Source: Kribbella sp. CA-293567
Lineage (GTDB): Bacteria; Actinomycetota; Actinomycetes; Propionibacteriales; Kribbellaceae
Direction of reading: 5' to 3'
Length of the DNA: 64,000 nt
Assembly (NCBI RefSeq): GCF_027627575.1
Contig: NZ_CP114065.1
Coordinates: 1,116,001 to 1,180,000 of the forward strand
Shown here: positions 8,912-16,427 of the stretch, one piece after another
Layout: each line of letters opens with the position of its first letter
Numbering within the stretch: position 1 is the stretch's first letter
The notes under the pieces: model-generated
Told to the model about the DNA's origin: nothing
Databases searched by the model: none
The model's input: only the letters and a program-made list of their open reading frames with translations
Position numbers and translations under genes: made by a program

Positions 8912-8968
8912 GTTCGCAGTGTAAATTCCCCTCCCCGCTCGCGGCCGCTGCCCGTAGGCTGACTGGGC

Positions 8969-9829
8969 ATGAGCGTGCGCGTGACCAGCAACCCGGCGGA
9001 GTTCCAGGCAACCGTCTTCCCGTTCCTGCAAGACGATCCGGTGCTGCACTCGACGCTGCTCAGCAACACCGAAGATCGAGTGAACGGCATTCTGCACGAC
9101 CCGCTGCCGGCGTTGTTCGTGTCGATCCACGACGAGCGGGACCGCGTGATCGGTGCAGTGCTCTGCAGTGCGTACCGCGGCATCCAGCTCGGCGCGCTCG
9201 CAGTCGAGCTGGTCCCGGAGATCGTCGACGCATGTACTGAAGCACCGAACCAGGACACAGTCGTCGGTACGCCGATCGCCGCGCGCCGACTGGCCGAGTT
9301 GCTTGCCGCGCGCAACGGCACTGCCTATCGGGAGGCCACCGGCATCCGGCTGCACAAGCTCGCGGAGTTCGTCGAGCAGCACGCGGACGGGTTCGCGCGC
9401 CGAGCAGTCGCGGCCGATGTGGAGCTGGTGGTCACGATGATGGACGGCTTCGGCGCGGAACTCGGCCGGGCTCTCCCGGCCGGACAGCAGGAGCGTTGGG
9501 TCCGCAGCAGAATCGATCGCGGACGGGTCTGGGTCTGGGAACGCGCCGGCCAGGTGGTGAGTCTGGTCGGTCATCAGCAGACGCTCTTCGGTGCCACCCG
9601 GGTCGGACCGGTCTACACGCCACCGGCTGAGCGTGGGCACGGGTATGCCAGTGCGCTGACCGCTCACGTCACCCGGCAGTTGCAGGAAGCCGGCTCGCAG
9701 GTGTGCCTGCTCACCGACCTCGCCAATCCGACCTCCAACAAGATCTACGCCGCCATCGGATTCCGCCCGCTGACCGACTTCATGCTCTACGAGCTAGATC
9801 CAGCCATGCGTTCTGGCGACCTGGACTGA
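8969..9829 (+). CDS. GNAT-family N-acetyltransferase
   Basis: 286-aa protein with a C-terminal GNAT fold. The acetyl-CoA pyrophosphate loop appears as P-A-E-R-G-H-G-Y-A-S-A-L. It is followed by L-L-T-D-L-A-N-P-T-S-N-K-I-Y-A-A-I-G-F, the conserved beta-5/alpha-4 region. The N-terminal half looks like the degenerate GNAT-like domain of two-domain actinobacterial acetyltransferases. The acceptor substrate is unknown. It is divergent from padR and overlaps convergently by 36 bp with the response-regulator gene. Confidence 0.87.
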   Translation: MSVRVTSNPAEFQATVFPFLQDDPVLHSTLLSNTEDRVNGILHDPLPALFVSIHDERDRVIGAVLCSAYRGIQLGALAVELVPEIVDACTEAPNQDTVVGTPIAARRLAELLAARNGTAYREATGIRLHKLAEFVEQHADGFARRAVAADVELVVTMMDGFGAELGRALPAGQQERWVRSRIDRGRVWVWERAGQVVSLVGHQQTLFGATRVGPVYTPPAERGHGYASALTAHVTRQLQEAGSQVCLLTDLANPTSNKIYAAIGFRPLTDFMLYELDPAMRSGDLD

Positions 9830-10417
9830 CTCGTAGCGGTTCGCGGTGCCGAGTTTTCCGGCGGCCGAGGAGAGGTAGTTGCGGACCGTGCCGGGGGACA
9901 GGGAAGCGCGGCGGGCGACCTGGTCGATCGGGGCGCCGTCGGCGGCGTGTTCGAGGACCTCGGCCTCGCGGGGCGTGAGGGGGTTGTCACCGGCGCTGAT
10001 GGCTTCGGCGGCGAGTTCGGGGTCGACGTACCGGCCGCCGGTGTGGATGGTGCGGATGACCTCGGCGAGGACCTGGGCGGAGACCGTCTTGGGGAGGAAA
10101 CCTCGGACCCCGGCGGCGAGGGCCTGCTTGAGGTGTCCGGGGCGGCCGTGGCCGGTGACGATCAGGCAGCTGCAGAAGGGGAGCTCTGTGCGGAGTGCTT
10201 CGACGACGCCGATTCCGCCGATCGACGAGGAGCCGGTGACGCCGGGCATCTGCAGGTCCAGTACCGCGACGTCCGGGCGGTGCCGGCGAGCCATCGCGAG
10301 CGCCTCGTCGGCGGAGGCTGCCTGGCCGACCACCTCCAGGTCGTCCTCCAGGGACAGCAGCGCCGCCAGAGCGGTCCGGATCAGGTTCTCGTCGTCGGCC
10401 AGCAGCAGCCGGATCAC
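9794..10417 (-). CDS. NarL/LuxR-type response regulator
   Basis: 207 aa. The receiver domain has acidic residues at 8-10 (A-D-D-E), phospho-acceptor D54 (A-V-L-D-L-Q-M-P-G), and the lysine in F-L-P-K-T. The C-terminal LuxR HTH starts at L-T-P-R-E-A-E-V-L and includes the recognition helix region S-P-G-T-V-R-N-Y-L. It is the last gene of an ABC ATPase - permease - histidine kinase - response regulator operon (DesKR-like), 28 bp after the kinase. It is a good candidate to bind the palindrome upstream of that operon. Confidence 0.93.
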   Translation of the reverse strand: MIRLLLADDENLIRTALAALLSLEDDLEVVGQAASADEALAMARRHRPDVAVLDLQMPGVTGSSSIGGIGVVEALRTELPFCSCLIVTGHGRPGHLKQALAAGVRGFLPKTVSAQVLAEVIRTIHTGGRYVDPELAAEAISAGDNPLTPREAEVLEHAADGAPIDQVARRASLSPGTVRNYLSSAAGKLGTANRYESVQVARTHGWI

Positions 10418-10445
10418 GGCGTCACCGGCAGCTCCGTGGGCCGGG

Positions 10446-11753
10446 TCACCGGGGCACCGGCAACTGCACGACCAGGATGAACCGTCCGGCCGGGGCGGCG
10501 ACTGTCAGCGTCCCGCCGAGCGAGCCAAGTCGCTCCCGCAGACCGGCGATCCCCGTTCCCCCACCCGTTGCTCCATCTGCGCTGCCATCGTTCCCTCCAG
10601 CTGCGCGACCGCCGCTTCCTCCAGCGGCGCGACCATCGTTCCCTCCAGCAGCGCGACCACCGCCATCGCCAGCGGCGCGACCACCGCCATCGCCGGGTCT
10701 GGTCGCCTGCACGCCGTCGTTCTCCATCCGCAGGAAGAGGACGTCGGGCATGCTGAGGTCCAGCTCGATCTTGCAGACGGTCGCGTTGCTGTGCTGAATG
10801 ACGTTCGTCGTGCCCTCCCGCACCACCCAGCCGAGCGCCGCCTGGGTCGCCGGTGGCAGGGCCGAGCCGTCGCCGATGACGCGGCAGTTGACCCCGGCGG
10901 ACCGGAGTACCGACTGGGCGCCGGCCAGTTCGGAGGCGAGGTCCGTCGTGCGGTAGCCGCTGACCACGGCCCGCATCTCGCGGAGGGAGTCGTGCGCGAT
11001 CTGCCGGACGTCGAGCATCTGGTCGGCGGCCGTCGCGTCCCCTCGCGTCGCCAGCGCGGCAGCCAACTCACTCCGTACCGCGACCAGCGACAGGTTGTGT
11101 CCGAGCGTGTCGTGCAGATCACGCGCGAACCGCAGCCGCTCCTCGGCGATCGCCAGCTGAGCACCGACCGCGCGGGACCGGTCGATCTCCCAGCCGAGGC
11201 TGAGCGTCCACACCGAGACGCGGCAGGTGAAGATCAGAAAGCCGGCCCAGAAGGCATAGGCGATCGCAGGCTCCAGTTGGAGCGATGCCGCGCCGGTCAC
11301 GGCCGCTCCGGCGAGGATGACGCTCAGCAGCGGCACCCACCGCAGCATCGGCGTCAGAGCGAAGGTCAGAGCGCCCATCAGCACAACGCTCACCAGAAGG
11401 TGGATGTCCGCGTCGCCGCCACCCCAGCTGAACCTGGGAAAGGCCACATCCGCGGCAAGGAGTCCAGCAAGAGTCAACGCAGTGGCAACCGCGATCAGGC
11501 GGCCACTGACCGGGGCTCCGGTCAGATATCTGTCGATCGCCGCACGGAGCAGCAGCAGGTTGGCCGTGGCGTGCGCGGCGACAACGAGCAGGAACAGCAC
11601 GGCGCCCGGGATGACCAGCCCACGCTGCTCGACGGTGACCAGCGTGGCCAAGAGCAACTCCCCGCAGGACACGGCGTACAGCGGCCAGCGCAGGGTGATG
11701 TCGAAGCGCTCGGCTCTGCTGCGATCGAGCCACCAGCGCGGGACGGGAACCAT
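10446..11753 (-). CDS. DesK-like sensor histidine kinase with a repetitive glycine-rich insert
   Basis: 435-aa membrane kinase of the HisKA_3 class. About five or six N-terminal helices precede the phospho-histidine motif F-A-R-D-L-H-D-T-L-G-H-N. The HATPase region has an N-box-like R-E-G-T-T-N-V-I-Q-H-S and a G1 motif M-E-N-D-G, then G-T-G-I-A-G-L-R-E-R-L. Between these last two motifs lies an insert of about 45-50 residues, roughly residues 347-396, made of GRAAGGND/GRAAGDGG-type octapeptides encoded by a 24-bp tandem repeat. It probably senses envelope or membrane stress and signals to the downstream response regulator; the specific cue is unknown. Confidence 0.9.
   Translation of the reverse strand: MVPVPRWWLDRSRAERFDITLRWPLYAVSCGELLLATLVTVEQRGLVIPGAVLFLLVVAAHATANLLLLRAAIDRYLTGAPVSGRLIAVATALTLAGLLAADVAFPRFSWGGGDADIHLLVSVVLMGALTFALTPMLRWVPLLSVILAGAAVTGAASLQLEPAIAYAFWAGFLIFTCRVSVWTLSLGWEIDRSRAVGAQLAIAEERLRFARDLHDTLGHNLSLVAVRSELAAALATRGDATAADQMLDVRQIAHDSLREMRAVVSGYRTTDLASELAGAQSVLRSAGVNCRVIGDGSALPPATQAALGWVVREGTTNVIQHSNATVCKIELDLSMPDVLFLRMENDGVQATRPGDGGGRAAGDGGGRAAGGNDGRAAGGSGGRAAGGNDGSADGATGGGTGIAGLRERLGSLGGTLTVAAPAGRFILVVQLPVPR
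10579..10698. repeat. 24-bp tandem repeat (about 5 copies) inside the histidine-kinase ATPase domain
   Basis: Units of 24 bp begin at 10579, 10603, 10627, 10651 and 10675. Most start GCGCGACC, and they share a CCTCCAGC or CGCCAGCG tail. On the coding (minus) strand they encode glycine/alanine-rich octapeptides. Because the period is a multiple of 3, copy-number changes keep the frame, so this is a possible length-variable linker in the ATP-lid region. Confidence 0.85.
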
Positions 11754-11775
11754 GGTGGTCAGCCTGTCACGTCGC

Positions 11776-12543
11776 TCAACGGCGGGGTTCCCAGCGGAAC
11801 CAGCGGCGCGTCGCCAGTCCAGCGACGACCACCCAGGCCAGCAACACCAGCAGCGGCTGTACTGCGGGTGCGAACGACCCTGCGAGGTCCACCGTCCCTC
11901 CGCTCGGCGTGGTGCCCGACAGGCCTAGCCGCAGCAACTCCACCACTGGTGTGAGCGGCAGTAGCCGCGACAACTGGGCCAGCCCCTCCGGTAGCTCGGA
12001 GAGCGGGAAGTAGAGGCCACTGAAGTTCAGCGGAACGATCAAGAAGGGCAGCGTCGTCAGTTGCGCCATCTCCACGCTGCGGGTCAGCACGGTGGTAGCA
12101 GCCGCCAGCAGGACGAACACAGCCGCGCCGAGCGCCAGGGCGAGCAGCACCAGCAGGAGGTTCACGGGTACCGGCAACCCGACCAGCAGTGCGCTGGTGA
12201 TGGCGGCAAGCACTGCCTGACTCCAGGCGATGAGCACTCCGGGGATCGCGGTGCCGACGAGGATCTGCGGGTCAGTGGCTTCGCCGGTACGCAGTCGCTT
12301 GAGGACCAGTTCCTCGCGGCGGGCAACCAGCGAGGAGACCAGGTTGTAGTAGACGAAGAGGTTCAGCGACACGGCCGCGATGGTGATGAGTATCGCGGTG
12401 CCCGGGTCCGGGCCGACGACGGCCATCACCTCCGCCGACGACTGCAGTCCCAGCACGACGAAGATCGGCAGGCCGATGGCGATCAGCAGGGCCAACGGGT
12501 TGCGGCGGAGCAGCAGTGCTTCCGACCAGGCGAGTGCCGTCAT
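11776..12543 (-). CDS. ABC-2 type transporter permease
   Basis: 255-aa membrane permease starting M-T-A-L-A-W-S-E-A-L-L-L-R-R-N-P, with about six helices and an ABC-2 pattern near R-R-E-E-L-V-L-K-R-L-R-T-G. The long open frame upstream overlaps the ATPase gene in another register and is not used. The ATG at 12543 overlaps the ATPase stop by 4 bp. It forms the second exporter in the window, co-transcribed with its own kinase and response regulator 22 bp downstream, an arrangement common for antimicrobial or lipid-stress-responsive exporters in Gram-positives. Confidence 0.9.
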   Translation of the reverse strand: MTALAWSEALLLRRNPLALLIAIGLPIFVVLGLQSSAEVMAVVGPDPGTAILITIAAVSLNLFVYYNLVSSLVARREELVLKRLRTGEATDPQILVGTAIPGVLIAWSQAVLAAITSALLVGLPVPVNLLLVLLALALGAAVFVLLAAATTVLTRSVEMAQLTTLPFLIVPLNFSGLYFPLSELPEGLAQLSRLLPLTPVVELLRLGLSGTTPSGGTVDLAGSFAPAVQPLLVLLAWVVVAGLATRRWFRWEPRR

Positions 12544-13463
12544 GCGACCGCTCCTTGATCCGACTCGGCGATGGTGAGGAAGGCTTCCTCCAGCGAAGCC
12601 GGGCGAGCGGTCAGCTCTTCCAGCCTCAGTTCGTGGCGAGTGGCCCAGCTGAGCAGCAGAGTGAGGGTGGACTGGAGGTCCTCGGTGTCGACCGCGACTT
12701 TGCCGCTTTCGTTGACAGTGGCAACTGCCTGGGGGAGGCCGGGCAGCGCGGCCCCGCCGGGCAGGCGGAAGGAGATGCGAGCCGGCCGGATGCCGGCGAT
12801 CTCGGCCGGCGTACCGAGAGCGACGATGCGGCCGCGGTGCAGGATCGCGAGCCGGTCGGCGAGTTCGGCGGCCTCGGCCAGGTAGTGGGTGGTCAGCAGG
12901 ACGGTGGTACCTGATTCGAGCAGCCGGGAGATGAGCTGCCAGGCGTTCTGCCGGTTCTCCGGGTCGAGGCCGGCCGTCGGCTCGTCGAGGAACAGCAGTT
13001 CGGGCCGACCGGCGATCGCGAGGCCCAGGCCGAGCCGTTGGCGTTCGCCGCCGGACAGTTGCCGGACCCGGACGTTCGCCCGGGCGGTCAGCTCGACCAG
13101 TTCGAGGATCTCGCCGACCGGGCGCGGCGTACTGAGCGTGCCGGTCCACATCCTGGTGGTCTCGGCCACGGTCAGATCGGCCGCGAAGCCCCTGTCCTGC
13201 AACATGATTCCGACCCGCGGCCGGACCGTCCGCCGATCGCGGTACGGGTCCTGGCCGAAGACCCGAACGGTTCCGGAGGTCGGCTGGGTGAGACCTTCCA
13301 GCACCTCCAGCGTGGAGGTCTTGCCGGCGCCGTTGGTGCCGAGCAGAGCGAAGAGCTCACCCCGCCGGACGGCGAAGTCGATGCCGCGGACGGCGTCGTA
13401 GCCGCGCCTGCCGCCGTAGCTACGGGTGAGCCGCTCGACCTGGATGACCGCTGATTCGTCCAT
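12540..13463 (-). CDS. ABC transporter ATPase
   Basis: 307-aa nucleotide-binding protein. Walker A is G-T-N-G-A-G-K-T-S-T, the signature L-S-G-G-E-R-Q-R-L, Walker B L-L-F-L-D-E-P-T-A-G-L-D, and the switch histidine lies in L-L-T-T-H-Y-L. The C-terminal tail R-P-A-S-L-E-E-A-F-L is DrrA-like. It is the first gene of a four-gene minus-strand operon with permease, kinase and response regulator. A 7-6-7 palindrome lies 44 bp upstream of its start. Confidence 0.92.
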   Translation of the reverse strand: MDESAVIQVERLTRSYGGRRGYDAVRGIDFAVRRGELFALLGTNGAGKTSTLEVLEGLTQPTSGTVRVFGQDPYRDRRTVRPRVGIMLQDRGFAADLTVAETTRMWTGTLSTPRPVGEILELVELTARANVRVRQLSGGERQRLGLGLAIAGRPELLFLDEPTAGLDPENRQNAWQLISRLLESGTTVLLTTHYLAEAAELADRLAILHRGRIVALGTPAEIAGIRPARISFRLPGGAALPGLPQAVATVNESGKVAVDTEDLQSTLTLLLSWATRHELRLEELTARPASLEEAFLTIAESDQGAVA

Positions 13464-13506
13464 ACCGATCAGCTTGGTGGCCGAGCGGCGCCGTACCGCG
13501 TGCAGC

Positions 13507-13526
13507 TGTCACCAGTACAGGTGACA
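13507..13526. promoter_or_regulatory. Perfect palindrome TGTCACC-N6-GGTGACA upstream of the ABC/two-component operon
   Basis: A perfect 7-bp inverted repeat with a 6-bp spacer lies between the MBL-hydrolase stop (13531) and the ABC ATPase start (13463). On the minus strand it is preceded by TTTG, and TGTACT lies in its spacer, so it overlaps a probable promoter. The operon encodes its own NarL-type response regulator, which is the likely ligand (inference). Confidence 0.6.
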
Positions 13527-13530
13527 AATG

Positions 13531-14151
13531 TCAGTTGACCTCGACCGTGGTGCCCGGGGCGAGCTGCTGGTACGGCCGGTCGCCCTGGCCGTCGAGAAAG
13601 CGCTTGAGCATGCCCTGGCCGATCGGGCTGAGCAGCGCGTCGTGGATACCGACGGTCTGCTGGGCGTCGACGGCGCGGGCGTACTCGACGGCCGGCGGCA
13701 GCGAGAACCACGGGCCCGAGATCGGCACCAGGTTGGTGTGCACCTTGCGGCCGGGCAGCGTGAACGAGTCGCCCGGGTGGTAGACCGCGTCCTCGATCAG
13801 GTAGCCGACGTTCTGGCAGGGAACGCCCAGCTCCGGCAGGATCACCGCGTGATCCCTGCCGTAGGCACGGACCGCGAAACCGGCCGCCTCGAAGACGTCG
13901 CCGTCGGCAACCACCTGCACCCGCTCGCCCAGTTCACCGAGCTGACCGGCCACGTCGGAGTTGGTCCAGATCGGCGCGTCGATGCTCTTCACCCGCTCGA
14001 CGTCGAGGTGGTCGGGGTGCTCGTGCGTTACCAGGATCGCGTCCACCCCCTCGAAGGCGGCGTCCTCGGTGAAACTGCCCGGATCGACCAGCAGCACCTT
14101 GCCGTCCTTCTCCAGCTTCACACAGGCATGCGTGTACTTGGTCAGCTTCAT
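13531..14151 (-). CDS. MBL-fold metal-dependent hydrolase
   Basis: 206-aa compact metallo-beta-lactamase-fold protein of the UPF0173/UlaG-like type. The metal motif H-x-H-x-D-H is visible in V-T-H-E-H-P-D-H-L-D. Later ligands are suggested by Y-H-P-G-D-S-F and G-I-H-D-A-L. It lies only 3 bp after the menF stop and is almost certainly co-transcribed with isochorismate synthase. A role in menaquinone synthesis or detoxification is possible but unproven. Several MBL proteins hydrolyse thioesters and no DHNA-CoA thioesterase gene is in the window, so that activity is one conjecture. Confidence 0.88.
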   Translation of the reverse strand: MKLTKYTHACVKLEKDGKVLLVDPGSFTEDAAFEGVDAILVTHEHPDHLDVERVKSIDAPIWTNSDVAGQLGELGERVQVVADGDVFEAAGFAVRAYGRDHAVILPELGVPCQNVGYLIEDAVYHPGDSFTLPGRKVHTNLVPISGPWFSLPPAVEYARAVDAQQTVGIHDALLSPIGQGMLKRFLDGQGDRPYQQLAPGTTVEVN

Positions 14152-14154
14152 GGT

Positions 14155-15438
14155 TCAGTCTCCCAGCGCGTCTCGCATCGGAACCAATTTGGCGTTCGTC
14201 TCGGCCAGTTCGGCCTCCGGGTCGGAGCCGGCCACGATCCCGGCACCGGCGAACAGGCGCATCCTGGTCGGGTCGCCGGGGTCGGCCTGGCCGCAGCGCA
14301 GGGCGATGCACCACTCGCCGTCGCCGGCTGCGTCCATCCAGCCGACCGGTCCGCTGAACCGGCCGCGGGCCATCCCCTCGATCTCGCCGATCACGTCGCG
14401 GGCCACGTCGGTCGGCGTACCGCAGACGGCCGCGGACGGGTGCAGCGCGGCGGCCAGGCCGAGCGCGGAGGCACCGTTCGCGGCGACGCCGGCCACGTCG
14501 GAGGCGAGATGCATCACGTTCGGCAGGTGCAGCACGAACGGGGTCTCGGGCACGTTCATCGACTTGCAGTGCGGCTCCAGCGCGTCCGCCACCGAGCGGA
14601 CGGCGAACTCGTGCTCCTCCAGGTCCTTGCTCGACCGCGCCAGCGACGCGGCCAGCGCGAGGTCGTGCCCGTCGTCACCGGTCCGCCGGATCGTGCCGGC
14701 CAGCACCCGGGAGGTGATCAGGCCCTTCTCCCGGCGGACCAGCAGCTCGGGCGTCGCGCCGATCAGGCCGTCGACGGAGAAAGTCCAGCAGTTCGGGTAC
14801 GCCGAGGCCAGCCGCCGCAGCGGCCAGCGCAGATCGATCGGGTTCGGCGAGATCGCGATCAGGTCGCGGGCCAGCACCACCTTGTCCAGCTCACCACTGG
14901 TGATCCGCTTGACCGCGTCGGCCACGATGCCGGCCCATTCGGTCCCCGACCGGGCCCCGTCGGCGAAGGCGACCGCCCCGACCGGCTCCGGCTCGTACGT
15001 CGTCAGCTCCGGCGGCGCCGCGAGCGAACTCGCGCCGGAGATCGTGGTCACCCAGGTGATCCCGGCCCGCCGTCCGACGATCACCTCGGGCACCACCAGC
15101 TGACTGTCGTCGGCGCCGGTGAACCCGAAGGACCCGAAGCAGACCAGTCCCGATCCTGGTACGCCGACGTCGTCGCGCACCACCGCGCTCGCGGTCAGCT
15201 CCTTCCACCAGGCCTGGGCCTCGTCGAACCGGTTGCTGCCGGCAACGTCCAGCCGGGCGGCCACGCCCCAGCCGACGTGCCCGTCGCCGCGGCGTACCCA
15301 GGCCAGACCGCCGGTGTCGGGCAGATGGTCCATCAGCGCGGCGGCGACGCCGTCGACGCGCTGACTGCGAACCACCAGTCGCGGCGCCGGCTCGGCACCG
15401 GAGCCAGGGTCTGGTCCGACCGGGTCAGACAAGCTCAC
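14155..15438 (-). CDS. menF: Isochorismate synthase MenF
   Basis: 427-aa chorismate-utilizing enzyme that converts chorismate to isochorismate, the entry step of the menaquinone pathway. The catalytic base lysine is in S-G-E-L-D-K-V-V-L-A-R. A-T-P-E-L-L-V-R, the region ending S-R-V-L-A-G-T-I-R-R, H-E-F-A-V, P-T-A and G-x-P-T-D-V, and the Mg-binding E-I-E-G-M-A-R-G-R-F-S-G-P-V-G-W are all present. It is divergent from menG across 142 bp and leads a two-gene unit with the MBL hydrolase. Salicylate-type isochorismate synthases are similar, but the men gene context favours MenF. Confidence 0.92.
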   Translation of the reverse strand: MSLSDPVGPDPGSGAEPAPRLVVRSQRVDGVAAALMDHLPDTGGLAWVRRGDGHVGWGVAARLDVAGSNRFDEAQAWWKELTASAVVRDDVGVPGSGLVCFGSFGFTGADDSQLVVPEVIVGRRAGITWVTTISGASSLAAPPELTTYEPEPVGAVAFADGARSGTEWAGIVADAVKRITSGELDKVVLARDLIAISPNPIDLRWPLRRLASAYPNCWTFSVDGLIGATPELLVRREKGLITSRVLAGTIRRTGDDGHDLALAASLARSSKDLEEHEFAVRSVADALEPHCKSMNVPETPFVLHLPNVMHLASDVAGVAANGASALGLAAALHPSAAVCGTPTDVARDVIGEIEGMARGRFSGPVGWMDAAGDGEWCIALRCGQADPGDPTRMRLFAGAGIVAGSDPEAELAETNAKLVPMRDALGD

Positions 15439-15580
15439 CTTGGCACTCCTCGCTCGCTTCCCGGCCCCGGGTCCCGACGGCCGGCCGGCCCAATGGAGAT
15501 TCGCTCACGGGATGCAAGCGTAGGCCGCCACCGTAACCAGCAAATTTCGGCGCCTGTCGCTGCCGTGATCAACTAGACAG

Positions 15581-16279
15581 GTGACCAGGGCCGATCTGAG
15601 CAAACAGCCGGAGCAAGTCGCCGCGATGTTCGACAACGTGGCCGAGGGCTACGACCGGACCAACGCGGTGGCCACGATGGGGCTGGAGAAGGCCTACTGG
15701 CGACCGCAGACGCTGGCCGCGATCGGGCCGCGGAAGGGGATGCGGATCCTCGACCTGGCGGCCGGGACCGGCGCGTCCAGCGTGAAACTGCGCGAGGCGG
15801 GCGCCGAGGTGGTGTCGTGCGACTTCTCGGTCGGCATGCTCCGGGTCGGCAAGCGCCGCTACCCCGAGCTGGACCTGATCGCCGGCGACGCGCTGCGGCT
15901 GCCGTTCGCCGACGGGACCTTCGACGTGGTCACCATCTCCTGGGCGCTGCGGAACGTGAACGACGTCACCCTCGCGCTCACCGAGATGCTCCGGGTGACG
16001 AAACCGGGCGGCCGGCTGGTGGTGCTGGAGAACTCGCACCCGACCTGGAGACCGTTCCGGGTCGCCTACCTGGAGTACATGATGCGGGCCGTGCCGGTGG
16101 TCGCGAAGGCGGTCTCGACCAACCCCGACGCCTACGTCTACCTGGCCGAATCGGTCCGTGCCTGGCCCGGCCAGGAGCCGCTGGCACGCACGATCGAGGC
16201 CTCCGGCTGGACCGGTGTGCAGTGGCGCAACCTGACCGGTGGTCTGGTCGCGATCCACCGCGCCACCAAGCCGCTGTAA
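15581..16279 (+). CDS. menG: Demethylmenaquinone methyltransferase MenG (UbiE family)
   Basis: 232-aa SAM-dependent class I methyltransferase for the last ring methylation of menaquinone. The N-terminus has [19 protein letters not shown] motif I is L-D-L-A-A-G-T-G, and W-A-L-R-N-V-N-D and P-G-G-R-L-V-V-L-E follow, all diagnostic of UbiE/MenG. The GTG at 15581 gives the usual family N-terminus. The canonical terminal segment [10 protein letters not shown] is intact. Confidence 0.95.
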   Translation: MTRADLSKQPEQVAAMFDNVAEGYDRTNAVATMGLEKAYWRPQTLAAIGPRKGMRILDLAAGTGASSVKLREAGAEVVSCDFSVGMLRVGKRRYPELDLIAGDALRLPFADGTFDVVTISWALRNVNDVTLALTEMLRVTKPGGRLVVLENSHPTWRPFRVAYLEYMMRAVPVVAKAVSTNPDAYVYLAESVRAWPGQEPLARTIEASGWTGVQWRNLTGGLVAIHRATKPL

Positions 16280-16357
16280 TTACGCAACGAAAAAGGCGCA
16301 TAAATCGGTTGCAGGCAAGGGGTTCCGGGCCGGTTTCGTGTCCAAGTCAGGCAGTCC

Positions 16358-16363
16358 TAGACT
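16358..16363 (+). promoter_or_regulatory. Candidate -10 box TAGACT before menJ
   Basis: TAGACT is a good actinobacterial -10 hexamer. It would place transcription start near 16370, just upstream of the Rex-like palindrome and about 58 nt before the preferred menJ ATG. No convincing -35 is seen; TTTCGT at 18 bp spacing is weak. Confidence 0.4.
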
Positions 16364-16378
16364 GTGGGATGACCAGAC

Positions 16379-16398
16379 CTCGTGAATCCCTTCACGAG
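16379..16398. promoter_or_regulatory. Rex-like operator CTCGTGAA-N4-TTCACGAG ahead of menJ-nuo
   Basis: A perfect 8-4-8 inverted repeat. Rex, the NAD(H) redox sensor of Gram-positive bacteria, binds TTGTGAA-N4-TTCACAA-type sites; this one has a single substitution per half-site. It also fits a CRP/FNR-type CGTGA-N6-TCACG pattern. Its position just after the candidate transcription start suggests repression of menJ and perhaps nuo. No rex gene lies in the window. Confidence 0.5.
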
Positions 16399-16427
16399 TG
16401 ACGCAGCCAACTTCGGGCCGGGATGAG

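Noticed and set aside
8912..9667. Long N-terminal extension of the PadR reading frame
   Set aside because: It runs antisense through the GNAT gene; PadR homologues start at the ATG at 8911.
12544..13149. Extended frame upstream of the second ABC permease
   Set aside because: It is a Pro/Arg-rich antisense-register shadow inside the ATPase gene; the permease starts at the ATG overlapping the ATPase stop.
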